A program made the position numbers and the translations under genes. From RGIG8775 sp045660295 (GTDB lineage Bacteria > Bacillota > Clostridia > Oscillospirales > CAG-272), in the NCBI GenBank assembly GCA_045660295.1, contig JAZRDN010000031.1:1-64000 (forward strand): a DNA stretch of 64,000 nucleotides, in the 5' to 3' direction. Below, piece after piece: positions 49,808 through 58,449 of the stretch. The notes beneath the pieces are model-generated. The model was not told the DNA's origin. It ran no database searches and saw only the letters and a program-made list of their open reading frames with translations. Position 1 is the first letter of the stretch; each line of letters opens with the position of its first letter.

Positions 49808-51247
49808 ATGAGTAAGATTTTATTTGTCGGCGCGGAGACAATGCCTTTTGCGGCGACAGGAGGACTTGGCGACGTAATGGGCTCTTTGCCCACGGCTATA
49901 AAAGCGGCTGATGAAAATTGTGACGTTCGCGTGGTTATGCCTCTTTACAGCGCGGTTAAGGACGAGTGGAGAGCGCAGATGGAAACGGTCGCCAGCTTTG
50001 AGGTAAGGCTGGCTTGGCGCCGAGCTTATTGCGGCGTGAAAAGTCTTGTCAAGGACGGCGTCACCTACTATTTCATAGATAACGAGTATTATTTTGCCCG
50101 TAAGACTCTTTACGGAGAGTTTGACGATGGCGAGCGCTATGCCTTTTTCTGCATGGCGGTGCTTGAGATGCTCGAAAGAATCGGTTTTTACCCCGACGTT
50201 CTGCACGCCCATGACTGGCAGGCGGCTTTGAGCGTAGTGTACCTTAACTGCCTTTTCAGGTGGAGAAAGGGTTACGAGAACATAAGAACCGTGTTCACTA
50301 TCCATAATATTGAATATCAGGGCTATTATAGCACCTCTATTCTCGGTGACGTGTTTGCCCTCGGTAACGACTCGCTTAATATACTTGAGTATAACGGATG
50401 CCTTAATCTTATGAAGGGCGCTATTGTTTGCGCTGATATCGTGTCTACGGTCAGCCCCAGATATGCCGATGAGATAAGAACCTCCGAGTATTCTCACGGA
50501 CTTCACTACATCATCAATCAAAACCACCATAAGCTGCGCGGAATACTCAACGGTATAGACTACGAGTATTATAACCCCGAGACCGATAACGTCATCGCGG
50601 CAACCTTCTCTGCGGCTGAGCCTGCGGGTAAGGCAACCGATAAAAAGGAGCTTCAGAAGGCTCTCGGACTGCCCGAGGAAGAAAATATTCCGCTTTTAGC
50701 GATAATTTCTCGCCTTGCTACGCATAAAGGTCTTGACCTCGTGGCAGAAATGGTGTGTAATCTATTAGAGAATAATGATGTCCAACTCGTGGTGCTCGGA
50801 AAGGGCGAGGCAGGCTATGAGGAGATGTTCAGGGATCTTGAACGCAAATTCCCCGATAAAGCCCGCGCGCTTATCGAATATGACCGCGATTTGTCAAAAC
50901 GTATATACGCCGCGTGTGATATCTTTATCATGCCTTCAAAGAGCGAGCCTTGCGGACTTTCGCAGATGATAGCATCGCGTTATGGCGCTATCCCCGTCGT
51001 TCGTGAAACAGGCGGACTCTACGACTCTATAAAGGGTTATTGGGAAAAGGATGGCGAGCTTATGGGTAATGGCTTTACTTTTGCCAATTACTCGGCAAAC
51101 GAGCTTTATGACAGAATTGTTGCGGCGACAGAGCTTTATAATGATAAGGAAAAGAGAAAAGCATTTGTCGCAAAAATTATGAATACCGACTTCTCGTGGA
51201 ATGTTTCCGCAAAGAAGTATCTGGAAATGTATAACGGTATTCTCTAA
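49808..51247 (+). CDS. glgA: Glycogen synthase GlgA, with ATGGL in place of KTGGL
   Basis: 479 residues, GT5 family; extends alpha-1,4 chains from ADP-glucose. The start at 49808 follows GAAAGGAATTTT. The N-terminal ADP-glucose motif reads AATGGLGDVMGSLP, so the lysine of the classical KTGGL motif is alanine. Other motifs are intact: VLHAHDWQAAL, VFTIHNIEYQGYY, and in the C-terminal domain PSKSEPCGLSQMIASRYG with ETGGLYD. The substitution may alter glucosyl-donor binding or be a lineage feature. Confidence 0.93.
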   Translation: MSKILFVGAETMPFAATGGLGDVMGSLPTAIKAADENCDVRVVMPLYSAVKDEWRAQMETVASFEVRLAWRRAYCGVKSLVKDGVTYYFIDNEYYFARKTLYGEFDDGERYAFFCMAVLEMLERIGFYPDVLHAHDWQAALSVVYLNCLFRWRKGYENIRTVFTIHNIEYQGYYSTSILGDVFALGNDSLNILEYNGCLNLMKGAIVCADIVSTVSPRYADEIRTSEYSHGLHYIINQNHHKLRGILNGIDYEYYNPETDNVIAATFSAAEPAGKATDKKELQKALGLPEEENIPLLAIISRLATHKGLDLVAEMVCNLLENNDVQLVVLGKGEAGYEEMFRDLERKFPDKARALIEYDRDLSKRIYAACDIFIMPSKSEPCGLSQMIASRYGAIPVVRETGGLYDSIKGYWEKDGELMGNGFTFANYSANELYDRIVAATELYNDKEKRKAFVAKIMNTDFSWNVSAKKYLEMYNGIL

Positions 51248-51294
51248 TACTCCCGCCTGCAGGGGCAGGCACAGAAAGGAAAGGTCTTAAATCA

Positions 51295-53727
51295 ATGGCA
51301 AAACCCACAGTAAACCAAATCAAAGAAAATATCGAAGCTAAATTATCCCGACAGTTCGGCTGTACAGCCCATGAGGCATCCCGCGACCAAATATATAAGG
51401 CTGCGGTTTTGACAGTAAAGGATATTTTGACTTCTAAGAGAGGAGATTTCAAGAAGCGTGTTAATCAGACAGGTTCCAAGCGCGTTTACTATATGTGTAT
51501 GGAATTTCTGCTTGGTCGTTCTCTGAAAACCAACCTCTGCAACCTCGGAGTAAACGAGGAGTATAAGAAGGCGCTCGCGGAGCTTGGCTTTGAGCTTGAG
51601 GATCTGTACGAATGCGAGCCCGACGCGGGTCTCGGAAACGGCGGTCTCGGAAGACTTGCGGCATGCTTTATGGATTCGCTTTCATCTTTGAATTATCCTG
51701 CTACGGGCTTTTCAATTTGCTATGAGTACGGACTTTTCAAGCAGATGATCGTAGACGGAATGCAGATAGAGCTTCCCGACAACTGGCTTCCCGGCGGCGA
51801 GGTTTGGCTCGTTCCGAGAACAGACAGAGTTTTCCACGTTAAGATGGGAGGACGTGTCAGGGAAGAGTGGCAGAACGGACACCTTCAGGTAATCTACGAG
51901 GACTGTGAGGAGATCGAGGCAGTTCCTTACGATATGATGATATCGGGCGCGGATAGCGACGCGGTAAGCCGACTTCGTCTGTGGCGCGCGAGAGACACCC
52001 GTAACTTTAATATGGGACTCTTTACTCAGGGGCAGTATACCAGAGCGCTTGAGGAAAGCACGAACGCCGAGATAATCTCAAAGGTCCTTTATCCCTCGGA
52101 TAACCATACAGAGGGTAAGATGCTCCGACTTTCTCAGCAGTATTTCCTCGTCTCCGCATCCGTACAAAGTATAATCCGCGACCATATGGCGGTTTACGGA
52201 ACACTTGTGAACCTTCCCGAAAAGGTTGCTATCCATATCAACGATACCCACCCCGCACTTTGTATTCCCGAGCTTATGAGAATACTTATCGATGATTATT
52301 TCTTCTCTTGGGAGCACGCATGGGATATCGTTGTGAGAACTGTTTCTTATACAAACCATACAGTAATGCCCGAGGCGCTTGAAACATGGAATGAAGATAT
52401 CTTCAAGTTTAAGCTCCCCAGACTTTACGCTATCATCAAGGAGATCAATGAGCGCTTCTGTAAGGACGCTTGGAAAAGCTTCCCCGGAAACTGGAACAGA
52501 ATTTCCAAGATGAGTATCGTGGGCTACGGTCAGGTCAGAATGGCAAATCTTTCGGTTATCGGCTCTCACTCTGTAAACGGAGTTTCCAAGCTTCATTCGG
52601 ATATTCTTAAGAACTCTACCTTCAAGGACTTCTACCGTATGTATCCCGAGCGCTTCTGTAACGTCACCAACGGCGTTGCTCACCGCAGATGGCTCTGCTA
52701 CTCCAACCCCAAGCTTGCCGAGCTTCTTGATAACTGTATCGGTACCGGTTACAGACATAACCCCGAGGAGCTTGCTAACTTTGCTAAGTTTGCTGACGAT
52801 AAGACGGTTCTCCAGACTGTCCGTGATATCAAGCACCAAAATAAGATAAACTTCTCTAACTACCTCATGAAGAAAACAGGTGTGGCAATTGATACACACT
52901 CTGTATACGACGTGCAGATAAAACGTCTCCATGAGTATAAGAGACAGCTTCTTAACGCGCTTAATATTATCGGAATTTATCTTGATCTTAAAGAAAATCC
53001 CAACCTTGATATTCAGCCCCAGACCTTTATCTTCGGAGCAAAGGCGGCGCCCGGATATCATATGGCAAAGCAGATAATCAAGCTTCTTTGCTATATCGGT
53101 AAGGATATTGAGCAGAATCCCGCTATCCGTGAAAAGCTCCGTGTTGTTTTCCTTGAGGATTATAACGTCTCTCTTGCGGAGTCTCTTATCCCCTCTGCCG
53201 AAATCAGCGAGCAGATATCACTTGCGGGTAAAGAGGCGAGCGGTACGGGCTGTATGAAGCTTATGATAAACGGCGCTCTTACTATCGGTACTCTTGACGG
53301 CGCAAACGTAGAAATGCTTGCGGCGGCAGGCGAAGATAATATGTTTATCTTCGGTCTTACCGCTGACGAGGTTGACGAGCTTTGGCTCAAGGGCTATAAC
53401 GCCGCAACCTACTACGCTAATAACGAGAGACTTAAGAGAATCGTAAATTACCTTAACGTGGGATTTGCGGGCGAATCCTTTGCTGATATCGCCAACTATC
53501 TCCTGTCGGGCTACGGCATAGCAGACCCCTATATGTGCCTTGCCGATTTCGAGTCTTACAGACAGACCCACGAAAACCTTATCACCGCATATCAGGATAA
53601 GGAAAGATGGAACCGCATGTCGCTCATGAATATCGCGTCCGCAGGCTACTTTGCCGCCGACCGAAGCATAGAGGACTACGCGAAGAATATCTGGAATCTT
53701 AAAAAATTGCCTAAAGAGGAAAAATAA
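51295..53727 (+). CDS. glgP: Glycogen phosphorylase GlgP
   Basis: 810 residues, GT35. Releases glucose 1-phosphate from glycogen with PLP. YYMCMEFLLGRSL and DAGLGNGGLGRLAACFMDS mark the N-terminal domain. HINDTHPALCIPELMR and NVTNGVAHRRWL follow. The PLP-lysine block is KEASGTGCMKLMINGALTIG. Length is normal. A GAAAGGAAAGGTC site precedes the start. A degradative enzyme in the same operon as synthesis allows cycling of storage glucan. Confidence 0.95.
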   Translation: MAKPTVNQIKENIEAKLSRQFGCTAHEASRDQIYKAAVLTVKDILTSKRGDFKKRVNQTGSKRVYYMCMEFLLGRSLKTNLCNLGVNEEYKKALAELGFELEDLYECEPDAGLGNGGLGRLAACFMDSLSSLNYPATGFSICYEYGLFKQMIVDGMQIELPDNWLPGGEVWLVPRTDRVFHVKMGGRVREEWQNGHLQVIYEDCEEIEAVPYDMMISGADSDAVSRLRLWRARDTRNFNMGLFTQGQYTRALEESTNAEIISKVLYPSDNHTEGKMLRLSQQYFLVSASVQSIIRDHMAVYGTLVNLPEKVAIHINDTHPALCIPELMRILIDDYFFSWEHAWDIVVRTVSYTNHTVMPEALETWNEDIFKFKLPRLYAIIKEINERFCKDAWKSFPGNWNRISKMSIVGYGQVRMANLSVIGSHSVNGVSKLHSDILKNSTFKDFYRMYPERFCNVTNGVAHRRWLCYSNPKLAELLDNCIGTGYRHNPEELANFAKFADDKTVLQTVRDIKHQNKINFSNYLMKKTGVAIDTHSVYDVQIKRLHEYKRQLLNALNIIGIYLDLKENPNLDIQPQTFIFGAKAAPGYHMAKQIIKLLCYIGKDIEQNPAIREKLRVVFLEDYNVSLAESLIPSAEISEQISLAGKEASGTGCMKLMINGALTIGTLDGANVEMLAAAGEDNMFIFGLTADEVDELWLKGYNAATYYANNERLKRIVNYLNVGFAGESFADIANYLLSGYGIADPYMCLADFESYRQTHENLITAYQDKERWNRMSLMNIASAGYFAADRSIEDYAKNIWNLKKLPKEEK

Positions 53728-55635
53728 ATGCTTCTTCGACTTCATGATTCCGTGGAAAACGGGATAATGCCTGTCATAACCAAATATGTAAATGGGGAGG
53801 ACGCTTCCGTTAAGGGGGCGTTTTCTCTTAATACAACGCTTGAATTTTCTGTCAGATGTTCGCGAAAGTTAGGCGTTTCCGCCGTTGTTATGCGAATAAA
53901 TAAAGACGGCGAGGAATATAGCGATATTTCTCTTGATTTTCGCTCCACGGAAAACGGCGTTGACGAATATGCGACCCGACTTGAGCTCGATAAGGCGTTT
54001 TGCGGCGGTAACGACGGACTTTTCTATTACGAGTTCCTTTTCTTGCGCGGCTATGAAACACTCTTTACCGATTCTGTAAACAACGTGGATTTCCAGCTCT
54101 CCGAGCACTCGGACAATAAGTTCAGATTGCTTGTGTATTCGCAGGACTATGAAACACCCAAATGGTTTCACGGCGGTACTATGTATCAGATATTCACCGA
54201 CCGCTTTTTCTGCGGTGTGGGCGAGGTGGGTACACGTGATGATGTTATCATGAATCCCGATTGGCACGAGGGCGTCAAGCAGTATGCCGAATATCCGGGC
54301 GCACCCGTGGCAAATAACGAGTTTTTCGGCGGTAACCTGTGGGGGATTGCCGAAAAGCTGGACTATTTGCAATCGCTTGGCGTGACCGTTATATACTTAA
54401 ATCCCATATTCGAAGCCTATTCAAGCCATAAGTACGACACGGGGGACTATATGAAGGTCGATTCCATGTTCGGCGGCGATAAGGCTCTTGAAAATCTTAT
54501 AGCGAAATGTAAAGAGCGTAACATAAGAATTATCCTTGACGGTGTCTTTAACCATACAGGGAGCGATAGCGTTTATTTTAATCGTTACGGAAAATATGAT
54601 TCGGTCGGAGCTTATCAAAGCAAGGATTCAGAGTATAAGGATTGGTACTTCTTCAAGGAGTTTCCCGATTCCTATGAGTGTTGGTGGAATATAGAAATTC
54701 TTCCTAAGCTTAACCCCGAGTGTATCGCTTGCCGCGACTTTCTTTGTAATAAGGGCGGCGTTGCTGAAAAGTATATGAAAATGGGTATAGGCGGTTGGAG
54801 ACTTGACGTTGCCGACGAGCTTAGTAACGACTTTCTCGATATTCTCCGTGATACAGTTAAAAACGCGTCTGACGGCGATGGAATAATTATCGGTGAGGTT
54901 TGGGAAAACGCCGCGGATAAAATTGCCTACGGCAAGCGCCGCAGATATTTCCGCGGAAAACAGCTCGATAGCGTTATGAACTATCCTGTTCGGAACGGAA
55001 TTCTCGCTTTCGTCTCCGAAAAAGACGACGAAATGTTGTATAATACTCTTACCGAGCTTTATTCCTCTTATCCCGAAACAGTCTGCCATTCGCTTATGAA
55101 TTCTCTCGGTACGCACGATACCGAAAGAATTTTATCGGTGCTTGGGGATAAGGACGTTCTGGAGCTTACGAATGAGGAGCTTTCCACGCATAAAATGAAC
55201 CAAACCCAAAGAAAACGGGCGATAACCAAGCTTAAGGTGGCTTCAACTCTCCAGTATACCGTTTTCGGTGTTCCGTCGGTCTATTACGGCGACGAGGCAG
55301 GGCTTGAGGGCGGTCATGATCCCTTCTGCCGTCAGCCTTTCCCTTGGGGAAAAGAAGATGGCGAGCTTACAGAGCATTACCGTAAGCTGGGTGAGATAAG
55401 AAAAGAAAATTCCGCCTTTGCGGACGGAAAGTTCAAAATAATATCACACTCAAAGGGCTTTATAGCCTACGAGCGTTATAACGGGGAAGAAAATATCCTC
55501 GTTGTGGCTAACGTGGGTAAGAGCAGTAAGGGATGCGATCTCGGCTGTGAGGTGGTAGACCTGCTGACCGATAAACACTATAACGGACGGCTTTCGGTAG
55601 CGCCCAATACCGCGATGATATTAAAGCTGATTTGA
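53728..55635 (+). CDS. GH13 alpha-amylase family enzyme (neopullulanase/maltodextrin hydrolase-like)
   Basis: 635 residues. An N-terminal beta domain (about 1-130) precedes the GH13 barrel. Catalytic motifs are visible: ILDGVFNHTGSD, the nucleophile in WRLDVADELS, the acid/base in IIGEVWENA and the transition-state Asp in LGTHDTERIL. No signal peptide, so cytosolic. It starts directly after the glgP stop with AGAGGAAAAATAA as ribosome binding site. Probably trims branches or hydrolyses short glucans left by GlgP; exact bond specificity is not readable. Confidence 0.88.
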   Translation: MLLRLHDSVENGIMPVITKYVNGEDASVKGAFSLNTTLEFSVRCSRKLGVSAVVMRINKDGEEYSDISLDFRSTENGVDEYATRLELDKAFCGGNDGLFYYEFLFLRGYETLFTDSVNNVDFQLSEHSDNKFRLLVYSQDYETPKWFHGGTMYQIFTDRFFCGVGEVGTRDDVIMNPDWHEGVKQYAEYPGAPVANNEFFGGNLWGIAEKLDYLQSLGVTVIYLNPIFEAYSSHKYDTGDYMKVDSMFGGDKALENLIAKCKERNIRIILDGVFNHTGSDSVYFNRYGKYDSVGAYQSKDSEYKDWYFFKEFPDSYECWWNIEILPKLNPECIACRDFLCNKGGVAEKYMKMGIGGWRLDVADELSNDFLDILRDTVKNASDGDGIIIGEVWENAADKIAYGKRRRYFRGKQLDSVMNYPVRNGILAFVSEKDDEMLYNTLTELYSSYPETVCHSLMNSLGTHDTERILSVLGDKDVLELTNEELSTHKMNQTQRKRAITKLKVASTLQYTVFGVPSVYYGDEAGLEGGHDPFCRQPFPWGKEDGELTEHYRKLGEIRKENSAFADGKFKIISHSKGFIAYERYNGEENILVVANVGKSSKGCDLGCEVVDLLTDKHYNGRLSVAPNTAMILKLI

Positions 55636-55645
55636 GGAGGGTGTT

Positions 55646-55987
55646 ATGCTTAAGAAATTGTTTGAACGCCTGACCAAAAGTAAAAATCCCGACAGTAAAC
55701 GCTATAAATACGATATGGCAAAGCAGATCTGCGGTCATCACGTCAGATATATCACCGAAAAGAACGGCGAGGTGGACGAGGTCATCGGACGCGAAGGCTC
55801 GCTGAATATCAAGGACGACGAGCTTCTCGTGTTTGGCTCGGGGGACATTCTCATGCGTTGTAAAATAGAGAATATGCAGGCGTGGGAGCTTCTTTCAAAG
55901 GACGGCGTGGTAATAACCGCCCCCGATGATGCCCACGGCGGTATCGAGCGTACTATCGTTGTATATTATGTTTATTACAGAAAATAA
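55646..55987 (+). CDS. Small uncharacterised protein at the end of the glycogen operon
   Basis: 113 residues, no signal peptide or membrane helix. A basic N-terminus (MLKKLFERLTKSKNPDSKRYK) is followed by a mostly beta domain (DELLVFGSGDILMRCKIENM, ERTIVVYYVYYRK). GAGGAGGGTGTT precedes the start, 10 nt after the GH13 gene, so it is co-transcribed. A regulatory or glycogen-binding role is possible from position only; I do not recognise the family. Confidence 0.6.
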   Translation: MLKKLFERLTKSKNPDSKRYKYDMAKQICGHHVRYITEKNGEVDEVIGREGSLNIKDDELLVFGSGDILMRCKIENMQAWELLSKDGVVITAPDDAHGGIERTIVVYYVYYRK

Positions 55988-55988
55988 T

Positions 55989-56015
55989 AAAAGGAGCTGA
56001 ATTTCAGCTCCTTTT
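55989..56015. terminator. Terminator at the end of the glycogen operon, shared with the convergent gene
   Basis: AAAAGGAGCTGA (55989-56000) and TCAGCTCCTTTT (56004-56015) form a 12-bp stem with loop ATT and T-rich sequence on both strands. Confidence 0.88.
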
Positions 56016-56032
56016 ATTGTTTTCAGTTGTGA

Positions 56033-56464
56033 TTATATGAGCTTTTTTCCAAGCTTTGCGGCTTCGCTTGCGGCGATAGCCTTTATCTCCTCGGCAAGGG
56101 TACTTCCTATTACCACAAAGCCGAGTTCGGCGGGAGCGTCCGCAAGCGCGGTACATACCAGCTCGTTTGCCAACGCAATGTCAGCGCATGCGCTGTCTCC
56201 CTCAGTCATTATTCTCACCTTGCCGTCATCTTCCTTATAGAGAAGTCCGTCGCGAGAGAGTGAGTATATATATTCATACGCTTCCTCAACGTCCATCGAG
56301 TCGAACTTCGCAAGCTCGTATCTGAGCGAAGTGGGGCAGACAGGCGTAAGAGGCGGAACGATAGCGCCCAGCATTTTGAACTGGAGAGCGTTTAACTGGA
56401 TCACCGCGCCGCTCGCACTGTCGTAAGCGTATTTCTTTCCTGCAGATTTTAACGTGTAAAGCAT
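56033..56464 (-). CDS. Stand-alone protein resembling the N-terminal peptide-recognition domain of the SCIFF maturase
   Basis: 143 residues. The first about 80 residues (YTLKSAGKKYAYDSASGAV, then an AYEYIYSLSRDGLLY helix) resemble the leader-binding domain that opens the SCIFF radical SAM maturase, including the D..SGAV strand and the E.AY..I..L...G.L helix. The CxxxCxxC cluster motif of a radical SAM enzyme is absent; the last about 60 residues are Ala-rich helices and the gene ends normally. The neighbours, a TIGR04086 membrane protein (3 nt gap) and yajC, are the usual SCIFF neighbourhood, yet no SCIFF precursor is present. It may be a degraded or repurposed maturase. Family call by eye. 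Confidence 0.5.
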   Translation of the reverse strand: MLYTLKSAGKKYAYDSASGAVIQLNALQFKMLGAIVPPLTPVCPTSLRYELAKFDSMDVEEAYEYIYSLSRDGLLYKEDDGKVRIMTEGDSACADIALANELVCTALADAPAELGFVVIGSTLAEEIKAIAASEAAKLGKKLI

Positions 56465-56467
56465 AAT

Positions 56468-56959
56468 TTACCTCTTTTTATAGTTCTTTTTTCTTTTTTT
56501 GTCGGGTTTCTTCTTCGATACTCCTATAAAAGCTCCTATTATCGAGCAAACAAGCACCGCCGCGCGTAACGCAACGGCGTTTATAACGTTATAATCCGAT
56601 GACATATTTTCGCTTATAGGGAGCGAAAATATAAAGGTTGCCGCCAGTAACAGCGCTCCTGTTGTGAGTCCGCACAATAACGCTGAGCCACGGTTGAACC
56701 GCGCGGCGGCAAAGCCCCCGAAAAGCGACGATATGTACAGAACCGAGAGCGCGGCAGGGGTGATATACCTTGTCGGGTCAGCCGTTTGGTAGATAACGAA
56801 CGCCACAATTATGGCAAGCAACACGCCAATCGCCATAGCTATGACTGTGCCCATCAGGGAGCAGCGGAAGAAGCCTTTTGGCATGTGCGAACTTATTCCG
56901 TCGCTTACACGGGCGTGTCCGACGGAGCGTAACGGATTTTTGGATACCTTGTTTTTCAT
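56468..56959 (-). CDS. TIGR04086 family membrane protein
   Basis: 163 residues. The start at 56959 follows GGAGGCATTTT. Four hydrophobic helices (about 36-58, 65-82, 90-110, 122-142) with the motif SLFGGFAAARFNRGSALLCG and a strongly basic C-terminus (KKKPDKKRKKNYKKR). It matches my recollection of the TIGR04086 family, which sits beside SCIFF genes and the Sec accessory genes in Clostridia. Function unknown. It lies 71 nt downstream of yajC in the same direction. Confidence 0.7.
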   Translation of the reverse strand: MKNKVSKNPLRSVGHARVSDGISSHMPKGFFRCSLMGTVIAMAIGVLLAIIVAFVIYQTADPTRYITPAALSVLYISSLFGGFAAARFNRGSALLCGLTTGALLLAATFIFSLPISENMSSDYNVINAVALRAAVLVCSIIGAFIGVSKKKPDKKRKKNYKKR

Positions 56960-57030
56960 AAAATGCCTCCGCAAAATATAATTACTAAACTATATTAATG
57001 CGAAGGCAATTTTATGATACCCGATGCGGA

Positions 57031-57354
57031 TCAGTTGTTCTGTGCATCTTCCGCGTGAACGTCAACGTTTCTGACCGCGCTCTTGAGAATGCGGATCTTT
57101 GTGCCGTCACGGCTTGTCTCAAGTACGAGTGTTTCATCCTTGATGCTGACGATCTTTCCGATGATACCGCCGATGGTGGTGATCTCGTCGCCCACAACAA
57201 GGTTGTTTCGCATGTTGGCGGTCTCCTTTTCCTGCTTCTTCTGAGGTCTTATCATGAAGAAGTAGAGGAGAGCGAACATAACAACCATCAAGCCGATGGA
57301 TATCCACGAGGATGCGGGATTTCCTGTTTCGGCTGTTTCAAGCAATCTGAACAT
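57031..57354 (-). CDS. yajC: Preprotein translocase accessory subunit YajC
   Basis: 107 residues. One membrane helix (about 18-38, WISIGLMVVMFALLYFFMI) followed by RPQKKQEKE and the conserved cytosolic block NLVVGDEITTIGGIIGKI. YajC associates with SecDF in protein export. First gene of a three-gene minus-strand operon, with its own promoter and a GGAGG site. Confidence 0.93.
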   Translation of the reverse strand: MFRLLETAETGNPASSWISIGLMVVMFALLYFFMIRPQKKQEKETANMRNNLVVGDEITTIGGIIGKIVSIKDETLVLETSRDGTKIRILKSAVRNVDVHAEDAQNN

Positions 57355-57385
57355 TCTGTGACCTCCAAAAAATTTGATATATCTA

Positions 57386-57414
57386 ATTATAAACCATAAA
57401 ACAAATTATTGCAA
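57386..57414 (-). promoter_or_regulatory. Promoter of yajC
   Basis: On the minus strand TTGCAA (57414-57409) and TATAAT (57391-57386) are 17 bp apart. Confidence 0.75.
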
Positions 57415-57495
57415 GACGTTTTTGTAAATATTTCCCCAAATTTTCAAAAAAACTTCTTTTTTGCTCCCGAAAATTAAAAAAATCTTCGCTATCGG

Positions 57496-57524
57496 TTGAA
57501 AATGCGATGAAACTGTGATATACT
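57496..57524 (+). promoter_or_regulatory. Promoter of rimM
   Basis: TTGAAA (57496-57501) and TATACT (57519-57524) with a 17-bp spacer, 39 bp before the ATG. Confidence 0.7.
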
Positions 57525-57562
57525 ATAATCAATATATGTGACTGTAAAAACGAGGACTTGTT

Positions 57563-58072
57563 ATGGAAAAGAAAAAATATCTTGAATGCGGAAAAATCGT
57601 AAACACTCACGGCGTAAAGGGCGCGGTCAAGCTCGAATCGTGGTGTAACACCCCCGACGACCTTGCAGAGCTTGGGAGAATATTCGTTATAAAGGGCGCG
57701 GCTGAAAAGGAATACCGAGTAAAGCACGCGTCGGTCTTTAAGCAGTTCGTAATTGCAGAGCTTGAGGGCGTTGATGATTTTGATGCCGCGCTGGCGCTCA
57801 AAAACACAGTGGTCTATGCCGCAAGAGAAGATTTTGAGCTTGAGGAGGGCGATTATTTCATTGCCGACCTTATCGGCTTGCAGGTGATAGATATGGGCGA
57901 CGGCAGGGTATACGGAACGCTTAAAGACATAATAAACCGCGGCGCTTCTGATATTTACGTTATAGATACCCCAATGGGCGAGCGAATGATGCCCGCGGTA
58001 GACGAGTTCGTAAAAGAGGTCAGTGTTGACAAAGGCATTTTTGTAGCCCCCATCGAAGGAATGTTTGACTAG
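57563..58072 (+). CDS. rimM: Ribosome maturation factor RimM
   Basis: 169 residues. Binds S19 and helps mature the 30S head. The N-terminal domain begins YLECGKIVNTHGVKGAVKLE, and the PRC-barrel domain has DYFIADLIGLQVIDM and the C-terminal IDTPMGERMMPAVDEFV. It is not followed by trmD and rplS as in most genomes; it stands alone with its own promoter and is followed by a long structured intergenic stretch. Confidence 0.94.
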   Translation: MEKKKYLECGKIVNTHGVKGAVKLESWCNTPDDLAELGRIFVIKGAAEKEYRVKHASVFKQFVIAELEGVDDFDAALALKNTVVYAAREDFELEEGDYFIADLIGLQVIDMGDGRVYGTLKDIINRGASDIYVIDTPMGERMMPAVDEFVKEVSVDKGIFVAPIEGMFD

Positions 58073-58449
58073 GCGAGAGAGACAAATACGAACCCGCCCT
58101 GAAGCCTGAATTTTCAGTGCTTTATGGCGCTTGTCTCTCTTGTAAAGTCTACACTTGGCGGCGTTCGCCAAGCACCAAAATCATCAGAAAATTAAGGCTT
58201 GAGGGTCTACGAGTTTTGAAAGAGCAAATATTTAGGATATGCGAGATAAATTTTTGCGGCAATATGCGGATATTGCAAGGAAATTTATCGAAGCATATAC
58301 AAATATTTGCCTTCCAAAACCGAGTTCGGATTATTCTCTCTTGCCTAAGCAAGGAGCCGAAGGAAGCGAGTCCTCGAGCGACGCGCGGCCGTAAGTTAAT
58401 CGTACACACCTCATTCTCGCTTTTTCTTACAAATATAGTTGCTTTGATT
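58073..58449 (+). other. Structured non-coding stretch after rimM
   Basis: 377 bases with no credible gene. Three inverted repeats occur: AGAGAGACAA (58076-58085) with TTGTCTCTCT (58131-58140); a hairpin CTTGGCG-GCGTT-CGCCAAG (58154-58172); and the long palindrome at 58213-58320. The last part (about 58350-58400) is GC-rich. It could encode a structured RNA, a terminator complex or a miniature mobile element; I cannot assign it. Confidence 0.5.
58213..58320. repeat. 108-bp imperfect palindrome
   Basis: Five paired blocks nest around one centre: GTTTTG/CAAAAC, GCAAATATTT (58224-58233)/AAATATTTGC (58301-58310), ATATGC/GCATAT, GATAAATTT (58245-58253)/AAATTTATC (58281-58289) and GCAATAT (58259-58265)/ATATTGC (58270-58276), with loop GCGG. 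About 38 base pairs are formed, interrupted by small bulges. Confidence 0.75.

Noticed and set aside
57383..58171. 262-residue open frame antisense to rimM
   Set aside because: It overlaps rimM completely, has no start signals and extends through the inverted repeats after rimM.
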